DNA from: Stutzerimonas kirkiae
GTDB taxonomy: Bacteria > Pseudomonadota > Gammaproteobacteria > Pseudomonadales > Pseudomonadaceae
Reading direction: 5' to 3'
Assembly: GCF_004327335.1 (NCBI RefSeq)
Contig: NZ_QJUO01000012.1
Coordinates: 48,485 to 112,484 of the forward strand
DNA: 64,000 bases
Below, piece after piece: positions 1-9,261 of this stretch. The notes under the pieces are model-generated. The model saw nothing but the letters and a program-made list of their open reading frames with translations. It had not been told where the DNA came from and searched no databases. The position numbers and the translations under genes are program-made. The first letter of the stretch is position 1. Every line of letters starts with the position of its first letter.

Positions 1-1
1 G

Positions 2-433
2 TCAAGGTGCGGGTACCAGGTGCAGGGGGCCGAGGGCCCGGCTGTCATCGCTGTGGATAGTCTTCGGCGGCAAGCGCATGATCAGCCGCCCCGATTGCGT
101 GACGCGACCACGCAGTTCGACACGTTGGTCGCTGGGGAAATTCTCGGGGTTGAACTTGAGGATGAAGGGCAGGGCATCGCCGCGGCCCTTGAGCTGCACG
201 CTGCTCAGCAGTTTGTCCGGGCGATTGCGCGGATGCACTTCGAGCAGGGCCAGTTCGACATCCGCTCCTTTCGGTACGCCAAGCAGGCTTCCGCTCAACT
301 GGTGCAGCAGTTCCGAAGCGCTTTCCTCGACCAGTTCGGGAACGGGGGCCGGTGCTTCGGGCACGGGTGGTTTGCCTGCGCAGGCGGTCAGCAGGAGTGT
401 GAGGCCGAGCAGGGCGATAGGGCGTAACGGCAT
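2..433 (-). CDS. YbaY-family outer-membrane lipoprotein
   Basis: Small exported lipoprotein of 143 residues. The N-terminus is a hydrophobic signal ending in LLLTACAG, a lipobox with the acylated Cys near residue 19. The mature part has a Pro/Glu-rich linker and then a compact beta domain with the LPFILKFNP and VELRGRV features of the YbaY/DUF4426-like lipoprotein group, whose role is unknown. The ATG at 433 is chosen because it directly precedes the signal peptide; an in-frame ATG further upstream would put 22 polar residues before it. It lies downstream of the BCCT transporter on the same strand, separated by a hairpin, so it probably has its own promoter. Family call is moderate; lipoprotein nature is clear. 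Confidence 0.7.
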   Translation of the reverse strand: MPLRPIALLGLTLLLTACAGKPPVPEAPAPVPELVEESASELLHQLSGSLLGVPKGADVELALLEVHPRNRPDKLLSSVQLKGRGDALPFILKFNPENFPSDQRVELRGRVTQSGRLIMRLPPKTIHSDDSRALGPLHLVPAP

Positions 434-514
434 GAGGTGTTCCGGGTTGTAAGGACGAATGCCCGGATTCTCCCAATCGGAGGCGGTTAAAGCAAACACC
501 GGGCTGGTGTGGGG

Positions 515-544
515 CTGGCGGCCCGGGGGGGGCAGGGCCGCCAG
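515..544 (-). terminator. GC-rich hairpin after the BCCT transporter gene
   Basis: A 10-bp stem (ctggcggccc / gggccgccag) with a G-rich loop lies 7 bp downstream of the transporter stop codon. There is no T-run, so it could be a weak terminator or a 3'-end stabilising hairpin. Confidence 0.45.
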
Positions 545-550
545 CGGTTG

Positions 551-2533
551 CTACCTGACCATGTGCAGGTAATGCATGTGCTTCTCGTACTGGTCGAGGA
601 TATCGCCGATCACATCGTCGCGGTTCCAGCCCATGATGTCGTAATCCTGGCCGCCTTCCTTGAGATGGACCTCGGCGCGAAAATACTTGCGGTCCTCGCG
701 TGGGTCGTCTTCGTCGCTCTGGGCGACGAAGGCCGGCATGGCATAGGCACGCGGGCGTACCTCGTAGATGAAGTCCGGCTCGCCTTCGTGGGTGATGTCC
801 AACTGCGTACGGCCATCATCGCCCACCGTCACCTGCACGGCGTAGCCCTGCTTGCGCATTTCCTCGGCCACCGCTTCGCAGGCCGGGCGTACCGCTTCGC
901 TGATATAGCGCACTACATGGCTGCGGCGCGGGAACATCATCAGGCTGCGGATGCGCCGCTGCCAGCCGCCATGCGTGGCGGCGCGCGGGGTGCCCGGCGA
1001 GGTGTTCAGCGACTGGTAGCGCAGCCCCTGTTTGGTCGAGTCGAGGCGCAGTGCCTTGAGCAGCCCCCACATCGAACACAGCAGTACCAGGGTGAAGGGC
1101 AGTGCGCTGGCGATGGTGGCGGTCTGCAGCGCGGTCAGGCCGTCGGCCAGCAGCAGGGCGATGGCTACCGCGCCCATCGAGCCGGCCCAGAATATACGTT
1201 GCCAGAGCGGAGTGCCTTCCTGCCCACCGGAGGCGAGCATGTCCACCACCATGGCGCCGGAGTCGGCGGAGGTGACGAAGAACACCACCACCATGATGAT
1301 CGCCACCAGCGAGATCACCGAGGCGAAGGGGAAGTGCTCGAGGAAGGCGAACAGCGCCAGTGAGCTGTCGCGCTCGATGGCTTCGCCGAGGCTGTCGACG
1401 TGTTCCCAGAGAATCATGTGGATGGCGGTATCGCCGAAGATGGTCATCCACAGCAGGGTGAAGCCGGCCGGGACCAGCAATACACCGGTGATGAACTCGC
1501 GGATGGTGCGCCCGCGCGAGATGCGCGCGATGAACAGGCCGACGAAGGGCGACCAGGCCAGCCACCAGCCCCAGTAGAACAGGGTCCAGCCGCCGATCCA
1601 GTCGTTGGGCTGGTAGGCGTAGAGGTTGAAGGTCTTGCTGACGATGTCCGACAGGTAGCCGCCGGTGTTCTCGACGAAGGTCTGCAGGATGAACACCGTC
1701 GGCCCGAGCACCAGGATCAGCAGCATCAGCAGGACGGCCAGCGACAGGTTCAGCTCCGACAGGCGCCGGATGCCCTTGTCCAGTCCGGATATCACCGAAA
1801 GGGTGGCCAGGCCCATGGTGAAGACGATCAGCCCGACCTGTACCGCCGCCGATACCGGTACGCCGTACAGGTGGTTGAGGCCGGTGTTGATCTGGGTGAC
1901 GCCCAGCCCCAGGGAGGTGGCGACACCGAGCACGGTGCCGATGATGGCGAAGATATCCACCGCATGCCCGATGGGGCCGTGGATGCGTTCTCCGATCAGT
2001 GGATACAATGCCGAGCGCAGGGTCAGCGGCAGACCATGGCGAAAGCTGAAGTAGGCGAGGATCAGCGCTACGATGGCGTAGATCGCCCAGGCATGCAGGC
2101 CCCAGTGGAAGAAAGTGATGCGCATCGCCTCGCGCGCGTCGGCCACCGTTCCGCCTGTGCCTACGGGTGGCGAGAGGAAGTGCATGACCGGTTCGGCGAC
2201 GCCGAAGAACATCAGGCCAATGCCCATGCCGGCGGAAAACAGCATGGCGAACCAGGTCAGGTTGCTGTAGTCGGGGGCGCTGTGGTCGGGGCCGAGCTTG
2301 ATGTCGCCGAGCCGGCTGACGGCGAGAAATACCGTGGTGATGAGGATCAGCGCGACCCCGAGGATATAGAACCAACTGACGTTGGTAATGATCCAGGTCT
2401 GCATTTCACTGAACAGGGCCTGGGTTTTGAGCGGGAAGGCCACGCTGTAGCCCACCAGTGCCAGGATAAGGATGGCCGAGCCATAGAAGACTGGCGGGTT
2501 GATGCTGGGTGACGAAGACTTTTGTGCCTCCAT
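551..2533 (-). CDS. betT: BCCT-family choline/betaine transporter (BetT type)
   Basis: Sodium- or proton-coupled importer of choline, glycine betaine or a similar quaternary amine in the inner membrane. The 660 residues hold about twelve membrane segments, the family motif GMGIGLMFFGVAEP near residue 105, and the signature region WGWWLAWSPFVGLFIARIS near residue 325. After the last segment comes a long cytoplasmic tail (about residues 525-660), which separates BetT proteins from short BCCT carriers and is known in the family to sense osmotic stress. The start is supported by an AAGGAG ribosome-binding site 6-7 bp upstream. The gene stands alone with no bet catabolic genes nearby. Choline is the likeliest substrate but cannot be proved from sequence. 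Confidence 0.9.
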   Translation of the reverse strand: MEAQKSSSPSINPPVFYGSAILILALVGYSVAFPLKTQALFSEMQTWIITNVSWFYILGVALILITTVFLAVSRLGDIKLGPDHSAPDYSNLTWFAMLFSAGMGIGLMFFGVAEPVMHFLSPPVGTGGTVADAREAMRITFFHWGLHAWAIYAIVALILAYFSFRHGLPLTLRSALYPLIGERIHGPIGHAVDIFAIIGTVLGVATSLGLGVTQINTGLNHLYGVPVSAAVQVGLIVFTMGLATLSVISGLDKGIRRLSELNLSLAVLLMLLILVLGPTVFILQTFVENTGGYLSDIVSKTFNLYAYQPNDWIGGWTLFYWGWWLAWSPFVGLFIARISRGRTIREFITGVLLVPAGFTLLWMTIFGDTAIHMILWEHVDSLGEAIERDSSLALFAFLEHFPFASVISLVAIIMVVVFFVTSADSGAMVVDMLASGGQEGTPLWQRIFWAGSMGAVAIALLLADGLTALQTATIASALPFTLVLLCSMWGLLKALRLDSTKQGLRYQSLNTSPGTPRAATHGGWQRRIRSLMMFPRRSHVVRYISEAVRPACEAVAEEMRKQGYAVQVTVGDDGRTQLDITHEGEPDFIYEVRPRAYAMPAFVAQSDEDDPREDRKYFRAEVHLKEGGQDYDIMGWNRDDVIGDILDQYEKHMHYLHMVR

Positions 2534-2728
2534 GCTGCTCTCCTTGTTCGATTCCGGGGGGCCGCCTGTGGCGAAGCCGGGAAATCTATCATAGCTTTCG
2601 TGTGTTGACAGTCATTGCTTTGATACGTTTGCTCTATCGAGCGCTGCTGGCTGTTAGTCGGCAACTGTATGTACCGCCTGGTATGGACAGCGGTTAGGCT
2701 GCTTTTACGTCCTGATGAGGTGCTTCCC

Positions 2729-3514
2729 ATGCTGCTCGATATCTACCAGGTGGACGCTTTCGCTTCGCGTCTCTTCGAAGGCAACCCGGCTGCCGTATGC
2801 CCGCTCGGGGCGTGGCTGGACGATGCCCTGCTGCAGGCCATCGCCGCGGAGAACAATCTGTCGGAAACGGCATTCTTCGTCGGCGACGGCGATCATTACC
2901 AGTTGCGCTGGTTCACCCCCGAGGTGGAAGTGGATCTGTGCGGGCACGCGACCCTGGCCACTGCCTGGGTGCTGTTCAAGGAGTTGGGTGTCGATGCTGA
3001 GGTACTGTATTTCGCCACCCGCAGTGGCGAGTTGCGGGTACGCCGCGATGGCGAACTGCTGGCACTGGATTTTCCGGCCAAGTCGCCAAGCCCCTGCGTA
3101 CCCCCTGCCAATCTGCTGCCGGCGCTGGGCCTGGAGCAGGCCGAGGTATTGCTGACCGATGATTATGTCGTGGTGGTCGACGACGAGGCACGGGTCGCCG
3201 CGTTGCAGCCTGACTTCAGTGCACTCAGGGGGCTGCCGGCACGTGGCGTGGTGGTCACGGCCAGGGGCAGTCGCTTCGATTTCGTTTCGCGCTGGTTCGG
3301 CCCGGATACCGGTATCTTCGAAGATCCGGTGACCGGCTCGGCGCATACCTCGCTGACGCCGCTGTGGGTCGAGCGGTTGGGACGCAACCCGCTGCGCGCC
3401 GAACAGGGTGGCGCACGCAAGGGGCAGTTGCACTGCGAACTGCGGGGGGACCGGGTGATCATCAGTGGGCGGGCGGTGCTGTACCTCAAGGGCAGCATCC
3501 ACTTGCCGGATTGA
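2729..3514 (+). CDS. PhzF-family isomerase/epimerase
   Basis: Cytosolic protein of 261 residues in the PhzF (phenazine biosynthesis-like) superfamily, a diaminopimelate-epimerase fold. Visible family features are the N-terminal DIYQVDAFASRLFEGNPAAV, a NNLSETAFF stretch, the DLCGHATLA motif and the C-terminal EDPVTGSAHT motif. The Glu in NNLSETAFF is the catalytic acid in characterised members. No phenazine genes are nearby, so this is a stand-alone homologue of unknown substrate. The ATG at 2729 has GATGAGG upstream at good spacing; an earlier in-frame start at 2669 adds 20 residues the family does not have. Confidence 0.88.
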   Translation: MLLDIYQVDAFASRLFEGNPAAVCPLGAWLDDALLQAIAAENNLSETAFFVGDGDHYQLRWFTPEVEVDLCGHATLATAWVLFKELGVDAEVLYFATRSGELRVRRDGELLALDFPAKSPSPCVPPANLLPALGLEQAEVLLTDDYVVVVDDEARVAALQPDFSALRGLPARGVVVTARGSRFDFVSRWFGPDTGIFEDPVTGSAHTSLTPLWVERLGRNPLRAEQGGARKGQLHCELRGDRVIISGRAVLYLKGSIHLPD

Positions 3515-3615
3515 TCTGCGGTAGGGGCGGCCCGTTCTTGCAGGCAGCGCTTCGCGGCCAAGGCCGCTCCTGCGCTTTGGCGACCGCTGTTTCGAGGACC
3601 GTGGCGGGGCGCCCG
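3515..3615. repeat. REP-like intergenic sequence
   Basis: The gap between two convergent genes contains a GCGGCCAAGGCCGC palindrome inside a stretch resembling common Pseudomonas REP sequences. A related kind of sequence lies at 15597-15670 downstream of rnk. It may also terminate transcription from both sides. Confidence 0.35.
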
Positions 3616-5118
3616 TCAGCGGTTGGGCGCCTGTGCCGGTCGGTATTGCAGGGCCTCGGCCAGGTGGTGGCGGGCGATGTTATCGGTCTGCTCCAGATCG
3701 GCCAGGGTTCGCGCTACCTTGAGCAGACGGTGTGCGGCGCGTAGCGACAGGCCGAGGCGTTCGCAGGCATGTTCCAGCCAGTGCTGGTCGTCGCTGTCGA
3801 GGGCACAGTGCTGGCGCAGCCCCGGCAGGTCGAGAAAGGCATTGGCACAACCCTGGCGTTGCTGTTGGCGCTGGTGCGCCTGGGCGACCCAGGCGGCTAT
3901 CGTGGCGCTGCTTTCGCCAGCCGCCGGGAAACTGTGCAACGAGGTGGTTTCTCGTATCACGTTGAGGTGCAGGTCGATACGATCGAGCAACGGCCCGGAC
4001 AGTTTGCCGCGATAGCGCTGAACCTGGTCCGGGGTGCAGCGACAGCGCCCGGATGGGTCGCCCAGGTAACCACATGGGCAGGGGTTCATGGCCGCCACCA
4101 ACTGGAAGCGGGCCGGGAAGCGTACCTTGTCGCGAGCCCTGGCAACCACGATGGTTCCCGACTCCAGGGGTTCGCGCAGTACTTCGAGTACCCGCCGTTC
4201 GAATTCCGGCAACTCGTCGAGGAACAGGACACCCCGGTGCGCCAGTGTGATCTCTCCCGGTTGCGGGCGGCTGCCACCGCCTACCAGGGCTGGAGCGGAG
4301 GCGCTGTGATGAGGTTGGCGAAAGGGACGCTGGGGCCAGTGCTCGAGTGGCGCCAGGCTGGATACCGAATGGATGGTCGCCACTTCCAGGGCTTCCTGTT
4401 CCTGGAGAGGCGGCAGCAGGCCGGGCAGGCGGCTGGCCAGCAGTGTCTTGCCGGTTCCCGGCGGGCCTGTGAAAAGCAGATTATGGCAACCTGCCGCCGC
4501 GATCAGCAGGCCGCGCTTGGCTGCGGCCTGCCCTTGTACCTCGGCGAGGTCGGGGTAGGGGCGCGGCTGGCGCAGCAGTCCCTGGGGCTGGTAGGCCGGT
4601 AGCGGTGTACGGCCATTGAAGTGGGCGGCCACTTCCAGCAGATGCCTGGCCGCGTAGACCGCCAGCCCCGAGGCCAGGCTGGCTTCTTCGGCATTTTCCC
4701 AGGGCACCAGCAGGGCCCTGCCTGCCTCGCGCGCCGCCAGTGCTGCCGGCAGGGCACCGCGTACCGGACGCAGGGCGCCGGAAAGGGCCAGTTCACCGAG
4801 CACTTCGAATCCGGCCAGCGGCTCTGTGGGCAACTGGGCACTGGCGGCGAGCACGCCCAGCGCTATGGCCAGGTCGAAACGACCGCCTTCCTTGGGCAGG
4901 TCGGCTGGTGCCAGGTTCAGCGTGATGCGCCGGGGCGGGAAATCGAAACCCGAACTCAGGATGGCGCTGCGTACGCGATCCTTGCTTTCCCGTACGGCGG
5001 TTTCCGGCATGCCGACCAGTGCCAGAGAGGGCAGGCCGTTGGCCAGATGCGCCTCCACCGTCACCGGGGGCGCCTCGACGCCGACCTGGGCCCTGCTGTG
5101 TACGATGGCGAGGGACAT
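3616..5118 (-). CDS. yifB: YifB/ComM-type Mg-chelatase-like AAA+ ATPase
   Basis: Hexameric AAA+ protein of 500 residues. ComM members of this family are helicases that drive branch migration during natural transformation. The N-terminal third is the Lon-protease-like ChlI domain (LANGLPSLALVGMPETAVRE), followed by the AAA core with Walker A GPPGTGKT near residue 220 and Walker B GVLFLDE near residue 298. A cysteine cluster (NPCPCGYLGD, then GRCRC) and a C-terminal MCM-like helical domain complete the usual order. It is full length. In this lineage the gene sits beside ubiK as seen here. Whether this strain is transformable cannot be read from the window. Confidence 0.93.
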   Translation of the reverse strand: MSLAIVHSRAQVGVEAPPVTVEAHLANGLPSLALVGMPETAVRESKDRVRSAILSSGFDFPPRRITLNLAPADLPKEGGRFDLAIALGVLAASAQLPTEPLAGFEVLGELALSGALRPVRGALPAALAAREAGRALLVPWENAEEASLASGLAVYAARHLLEVAAHFNGRTPLPAYQPQGLLRQPRPYPDLAEVQGQAAAKRGLLIAAAGCHNLLFTGPPGTGKTLLASRLPGLLPPLQEQEALEVATIHSVSSLAPLEHWPQRPFRQPHHSASAPALVGGGSRPQPGEITLAHRGVLFLDELPEFERRVLEVLREPLESGTIVVARARDKVRFPARFQLVAAMNPCPCGYLGDPSGRCRCTPDQVQRYRGKLSGPLLDRIDLHLNVIRETTSLHSFPAAGESSATIAAWVAQAHQRQQQRQGCANAFLDLPGLRQHCALDSDDQHWLEHACERLGLSLRAAHRLLKVARTLADLEQTDNIARHHLAEALQYRPAQAPNR

Positions 5119-5155
5119 GCGATCGCTCCCTGATCGGTATGCCTGCGCGTTTAGA

Positions 5156-5393
5156 ACCTGTTCACGATCTGCTGCGCGTCGGCCCTGCTACGTTGGAAAC
5201 AGGCTCTGCAAGCCGCTTGCGGCTAACGCACTCCCGTGCGGCCCGAAGGGGCGAGCGAAGCGAGTCATGCTCATTTACCACTTGTAAACTCCGCTCGATT
5301 CGCGGCGCCGCCCTGCGGGGCAGCTTTCGGCTGTTACTCCCGTTGGTCGTCTTTGCGCCTTGCCGGATCTGGCTTGCGAGATCGTGAACAGGT
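5156..5393. mobile_element. Putative MITE with 15-bp perfect inverted ends
   Basis: A 238-bp non-coding block between yifB and ubiK is bounded by perfect inverted repeats, acctgttcacgatct at 5156-5170 and its reverse complement at 5379-5393. The interior has no credible gene but contains several short palindromes (GGGGCGAGCGAAGCGAGTC, GCCGCCCTGCGGGGCAGC). I see no clear target-site duplication. The structure fits a non-autonomous miniature inverted-repeat element; no transposase that could move it lies in the window. Confidence 0.6.
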
Positions 5394-5402
5394 CCTTATC
5401 CG

Positions 5403-5666
5403 TCATTCGTCGGCGGGCGGAGTCAGTCGTGCTTCCAGTTCGGCGACTCTGGCTTCGAGGGCCTCAAGGCGGGCGCGTGTCCGGGCCAGTACCAGCATCT
5501 GGCTGTCGAATTCATCGCGGCTGACGACATCCATCTTGCTTAGTGCGCCTTGCACCAGCGCTTTCAATTGAGCTTCGAATTCCGCCCCTGGCAGGCGGGT
5601 TTCGCCGTTGAACAGTCGTGAGGCCTGGGCGCCGATGGCGTCGAGTACGGCTTTGGGTGCGAGCAT
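5403..5666 (-). CDS. ubiK: Ubiquinone biosynthesis accessory factor UbiK
   Basis: Short protein of 87 residues, typical of the UbiK/YqiC family (BMFP domain). UbiK helps the late steps of aerobic ubiquinone synthesis in the UbiJ-UbiK complex. The N-terminal half is amphipathic helix (LDAIGAQASRLFN, LKALVQGALSKMDVVSRDEFD); the C-terminal half is a coiled coil rich in Leu, Glu and Arg (LEALEARVAELEARL) that mediates trimerisation. The ATG at 5666 is preferred over an in-frame start at 5720, which would add 18 residues unlike the family. Confidence 0.88.
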   Translation of the reverse strand: MLAPKAVLDAIGAQASRLFNGETRLPGAEFEAQLKALVQGALSKMDVVSRDEFDSQMLVLARTRARLEALEARVAELEARLTPPADE

Positions 5667-5815
5667 GTCGGAGTACCTGTTTCTATGCGGAGCGCAGTGT
5701 ATCACGCGGCTTGGCGCCACTTGTGGTGCGCCTCCGGCGAATGCTTGGCAATGTGACGGCGTTCACGAAATCCCGCTTTTGCGAGGCCGTCCATAACGGT
5801 GCACGGATTTGGAGC

Positions 5816-5830
5816 GCATCATCCTGGTGC
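5816..5830 (+). promoter_or_regulatory. Probable NtrC binding site upstream of glnK
   Basis: GCATCA-TCC-TGGTGC matches the NtrC dyad GCACCA-N3-TGGTGC at 11 of 12 positions. A second TGGTGC half-site is at 5843-5848 with a poor partner. The site lies about 85 bp upstream of the sigma-54 core, a normal enhancer distance. Confidence 0.65.
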
Positions 5831-5912
5831 GATGATCTATTTTGGTGCGTTTTGGCGGTTTTGTGCCCATGAGCTTGCCCCGCAGCCCTTGTTACAGGCT
5901 GCAATACAGAAC

Positions 5913-5928
5913 TGGCACTGTTTCTGCT
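5913..5928 (+). promoter_or_regulatory. Sigma-54 promoter of glnK-amtB
   Basis: TGGCACTGTTTCTGCT has the invariant GG and GC separated by 10 bases, as required at -24/-12. It lies about 170 bp upstream of glnK with NtrC-like sites further up, so nitrogen limitation should induce glnK and the transporter genes. The rest of the 5667-6100 gap holds no gene. Confidence 0.75.
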
Positions 5929-6085
5929 TAGTCCTGTCTGTCGCTTGCATGCATTTCGAATAAGGACGTTTCGCCTCGGTATTTGGTAGACGTTCTGTCA
6001 AACGACCAAAGCCAGAGCGTTACAAGAGGCTGACACTGCGCTTAGACTTGAACCGGGTTCGTACTTCTGGGGCAAGTCCACCTAA

Positions 6086-6439
<354 letters not shown>

Positions 6440-6476
6440 GTAGTACCTCCGAACCCCACGCCCCAGGAGTAAAACC

Positions 6477-7793
6477 ATGACTCTGCGTAAATTCGCAGGG
6501 CTAGGAGCCCTTCTGTCCCTGATAAGTCCAGGCCTGGCCATGGCGCAGGAGACAGCCCTCGATTCAGGCGACACTGCATGGATGCTCACAGCCACCGCGT
6601 TGGTGCTGTTCATGACCGTCCCCGGTCTGGCGCTGTTCTACGGCGGCATGGTCCGCTCGAAGAACATCCTGTCTGTGATGATGCAGTGTTTCGCCATCAC
6701 CGGCCTGATGAGCATCCTGTGGATGGTCTATGGCTACAGCCTGGCATTCGATACCACCGGCATGGAAGCGGGAGTGACCAACTTCAACTCCTTCGTCGGT
6801 GGCCTGGATCGCGCCTTCCTCAGCGGCCTGACGCTGGACAGCCTGGTCGGCGCCTTCCCTGAAAGCGTATTCATCACCTTCCAGATGACCTTTGCCATCA
6901 TCACCCCGGCGTTGATCGTCGGTGCCTTCGCAGAGCGCATGAAGTTCTCCGCGATGCTGGTGTTCATGGGCGTCTGGTTCACCCTGGTGTATGCGCCCAT
7001 CGCGCACATGGTCTGGGGTGGTGACGGTGGCCTGATGTGGGACTGGGGTGTGCTGGATTTCGCTGGCGGCACCGTGGTGCACATCAATGCTGGCGTCGCT
7101 GGCCTGGTGGCCTGTCTGGTGCTGGGCAAGCGCAAGGGCTATCCGACCACGCCGATGGCACCGCACAACCTGGGGCTGACCCTGGTCGGTGCGGCGATGC
7201 TGTGGGTTGGCTGGTTCGGCTTCAACGCCGGTTCCGCCGCTGCCGCCGATGGTGGTGCGGGCATGGCCATGCTGGTCACGCAGATCGCCACTGCCGCCGC
7301 GGCCCTGGGCTGGATGTTCGCCGAGTGGATCACCCATGGTAAACCCAGTGCCCTGGGCATCGCCTCCGGCGTGGTGGCCGGCCTGGTCGCCATCACCCCG
7401 GCAGCCGGCACAGTCGGTCCGATGGGGGCGCTGGTGATCGGTGCGGTTTCCGGTGTGGTCTGCTTCATCTGCGCCACTTCGCTCAAGCGCAAGCTCGGTT
7501 ATGACGATTCCCTGGATGCCTTCGGCGTACACGGTATCGGCGGCATCATCGGCGCGATCCTTACCGGGGTGTTCGCGGCTCCGGTACTGGGTGGCTTCGG
7601 CGATGTGGAGAACATCAGCCTGCAGGTCTGGATTCAGTTCAAGGGCGTACTCTTCACCGTGGTCTATACCGGCATCCTGACCTTCGTGATCCTCAAGGTG
7701 ATCGATGTGGTGATGGGCCTGCGTGTCAGCGAGGAAGAGGAGGCCGTCGGCCTGGACCTCTCCCTGCACAACGAGCGTGGCTACAACCTCTAA
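6477..7793 (+). CDS. amtB: Ammonium transporter AmtB
   Basis: Trimeric inner-membrane ammonium channel/transporter of 438 residues. It begins with a cleavable signal peptide (to about residue 23, GLAMA), as in other proteobacterial AmtB proteins, followed by eleven predicted membrane segments. The pore twin histidines are His202 (GGTVVHINAG) and His352 (FGVHGIGG). The C-terminal tail VSEEEEAVGLDLSLHNERGY is the conserved regulatory tail that contacts GlnK. CAGGAG lies upstream of the ATG. It forms an operon with glnK and probably with the second transporter 91 bp downstream. Confidence 0.96.
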   Translation: MTLRKFAGLGALLSLISPGLAMAQETALDSGDTAWMLTATALVLFMTVPGLALFYGGMVRSKNILSVMMQCFAITGLMSILWMVYGYSLAFDTTGMEAGVTNFNSFVGGLDRAFLSGLTLDSLVGAFPESVFITFQMTFAIITPALIVGAFAERMKFSAMLVFMGVWFTLVYAPIAHMVWGGDGGLMWDWGVLDFAGGTVVHINAGVAGLVACLVLGKRKGYPTTPMAPHNLGLTLVGAAMLWVGWFGFNAGSAAAADGGAGMAMLVTQIATAAAALGWMFAEWITHGKPSALGIASGVVAGLVAITPAAGTVGPMGALVIGAVSGVVCFICATSLKRKLGYDDSLDAFGVHGIGGIIGAILTGVFAAPVLGGFGDVENISLQVWIQFKGVLFTVVYTGILTFVILKVIDVVMGLRVSEEEEAVGLDLSLHNERGYNL

Positions 7794-7884
7794 ACCAGTC
7801 GCAGCCGTGTAACGGCGTCCGGAGCCAACCCGGGCGCCACGGGCGGATCGCCTCCCGGAACATGGCGCAAACGAGGGAACAACT

Positions 7885-9138
7885 ATGGAAAACACAGCAT
7901 TGATACCGGTCCAGTACGGACTGGATACCTTCTACTTCGTCATCTGCGGTGCGCTGGTGATGTGGATGGCGGCAGGTTTCGCCATGCTCGAAGCCGGTCT
8001 GGTTCGCAGCAAGAACACCATCGAGATCCTCACCAAGAACATCACCCTGTTCGCCGTGGCGTCGGTGATGTACCTGCTGGTCGGCTACTTCATCATGTAC
8101 TCCAGCCCCGCTGGCGGCATTCTGCCGAGCCTGGGCTTCCTGATCGGTGACGAGCACGCGGTGGACGTGGTCGCCGCCGGTGGCGAGGATGCGCCTTACT
8201 ACTCGGCCCGCGCGGACTTCTTCTTCCAGATCGTCTTCGCCGCGACCTGCATGTCGATCGTTTCCGGGGCGGTGGCCGAGCGCATGAAGCTCTGGTCCTT
8301 CCTGGCCTTCGCCGTGGTGATGACCGGTTTCATCTACCCGGTACAGGGCTTCTGGAAATGGGGCGGCGGCTTCCTCGATGAAGCTGGCTTCCTGGACTTC
8401 GCCGGCTCGGGCGTGGTGCACCTGGCGGGTGCCACTGCGGCACTGGCGGGTGTCCTGTTGCTCGGCGCACGCAAGGGCAAATATGGCCCCAACGGCCAGG
8501 TCAACGCCATTCCCGGCGCCAACCTGCCGCTGGTGACCCTGGGCACCTTCATCCTGTGGATGGGCTGGTTCGGCTTCAATGGCGGCTCGCAACTGCGCAT
8601 GACCACCATCGAGGATGCCAACGCGGTCGCCCAGGTCTTCACTAACACCAACATGGCCGCAGCCGGTGGCGTGATCGCCGCGCTGATCGTTTCCCGCCTG
8701 CTGTTCGGCAAGTCCGACCTGACCATGATCCTCAACGGTGCGCTGGCCGGCCTGGTGGCGATCACCGCCGAGCCGCTGACCCCGAGTGCCTTGCAGGCGA
8801 CCCTGATCGGCGCGGTCGGTGGCGTACTGGTGGTGTTCAGCATCCTCGGCCTGGACAAGCTGCGCATCGACGATCCGGTCGGCGCCATCTCGGTACACGG
8901 CGTGGTCGGTATCTGGGGTGTGCTGGCAGTTGCCCTGACCAACCCGGATGCGAGCTTCGGTGCCCAACTGCTGGGTGTCGTCTGCATCTTCGCCTGGGTG
9001 TTCATCGCCAGTCTGATCGCCTGGGGTGTGATCAAGGTGGTGATGGGGGTGCGTGTCACCGAGGAAGAGGAATACGAGGGCGTCGACCTTGCCGAATGCG
9101 GCATGGAAGCCTATCCGGAATTCACCAACAAGCGGTGA
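7885..9138 (+). CDS. Second, divergent ammonium transporter
   Basis: A 417-residue Amt-family protein directly after amtB. It differs clearly: there is no N-terminal signal peptide (it starts MENTALIPVQYGLDTFYFV), the first loop is longer, and the C-terminus ends DLAECGMEAYPEF instead of DLSLHNERGY. The twin pore histidines are kept as His179 (GSGVVHLAGA) and His338 (ISVHGVVG). The conserved EEEEYEG regulatory tail suggests it is also gated by a PII protein. GAGGGAAC lies before the ATG. It probably shares the sigma-54 promoter; no separate promoter is evident in the 91-bp gap. It appears to come from a different Amt clade and not from recent duplication. Confidence 0.93.
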   Translation: MENTALIPVQYGLDTFYFVICGALVMWMAAGFAMLEAGLVRSKNTIEILTKNITLFAVASVMYLLVGYFIMYSSPAGGILPSLGFLIGDEHAVDVVAAGGEDAPYYSARADFFFQIVFAATCMSIVSGAVAERMKLWSFLAFAVVMTGFIYPVQGFWKWGGGFLDEAGFLDFAGSGVVHLAGATAALAGVLLLGARKGKYGPNGQVNAIPGANLPLVTLGTFILWMGWFGFNGGSQLRMTTIEDANAVAQVFTNTNMAAAGGVIAALIVSRLLFGKSDLTMILNGALAGLVAITAEPLTPSALQATLIGAVGGVLVVFSILGLDKLRIDDPVGAISVHGVVGIWGVLAVALTNPDASFGAQLLGVVCIFAWVFIASLIAWGVIKVVMGVRVTEEEEYEGVDLAECGMEAYPEFTNKR

Positions 9139-9154
9139 TTTCCAGCGGTATGAC

Positions 9155-9185
9155 AAGGGCGCCTTTCGGCGCCCTTTGTTTTTTC
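9155..9185 (+). terminator. Rho-independent terminator of the glnK-amt operon
   Basis: A 9-bp perfect stem (aagggcgcc / ggcgccctt) with a TTTC loop is followed by TGTTTTTT. It lies 17 bp after the second transporter's stop codon. Confidence 0.92.
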
Positions 9186-9261
9186 TGAAGCCGCGTTAGA
9201 ATGCGCGCCATTGGATAGTCGATCGGCCTTTCGCATCGACCCTGTATCGAGCCCTGCGCCT

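Noticed and set aside
7726..9156. A 476-codon minus-strand frame opposite the second ammonium transporter
   Set aside because: Shadow of a membrane-protein gene; no domain, no ribosome-binding site.
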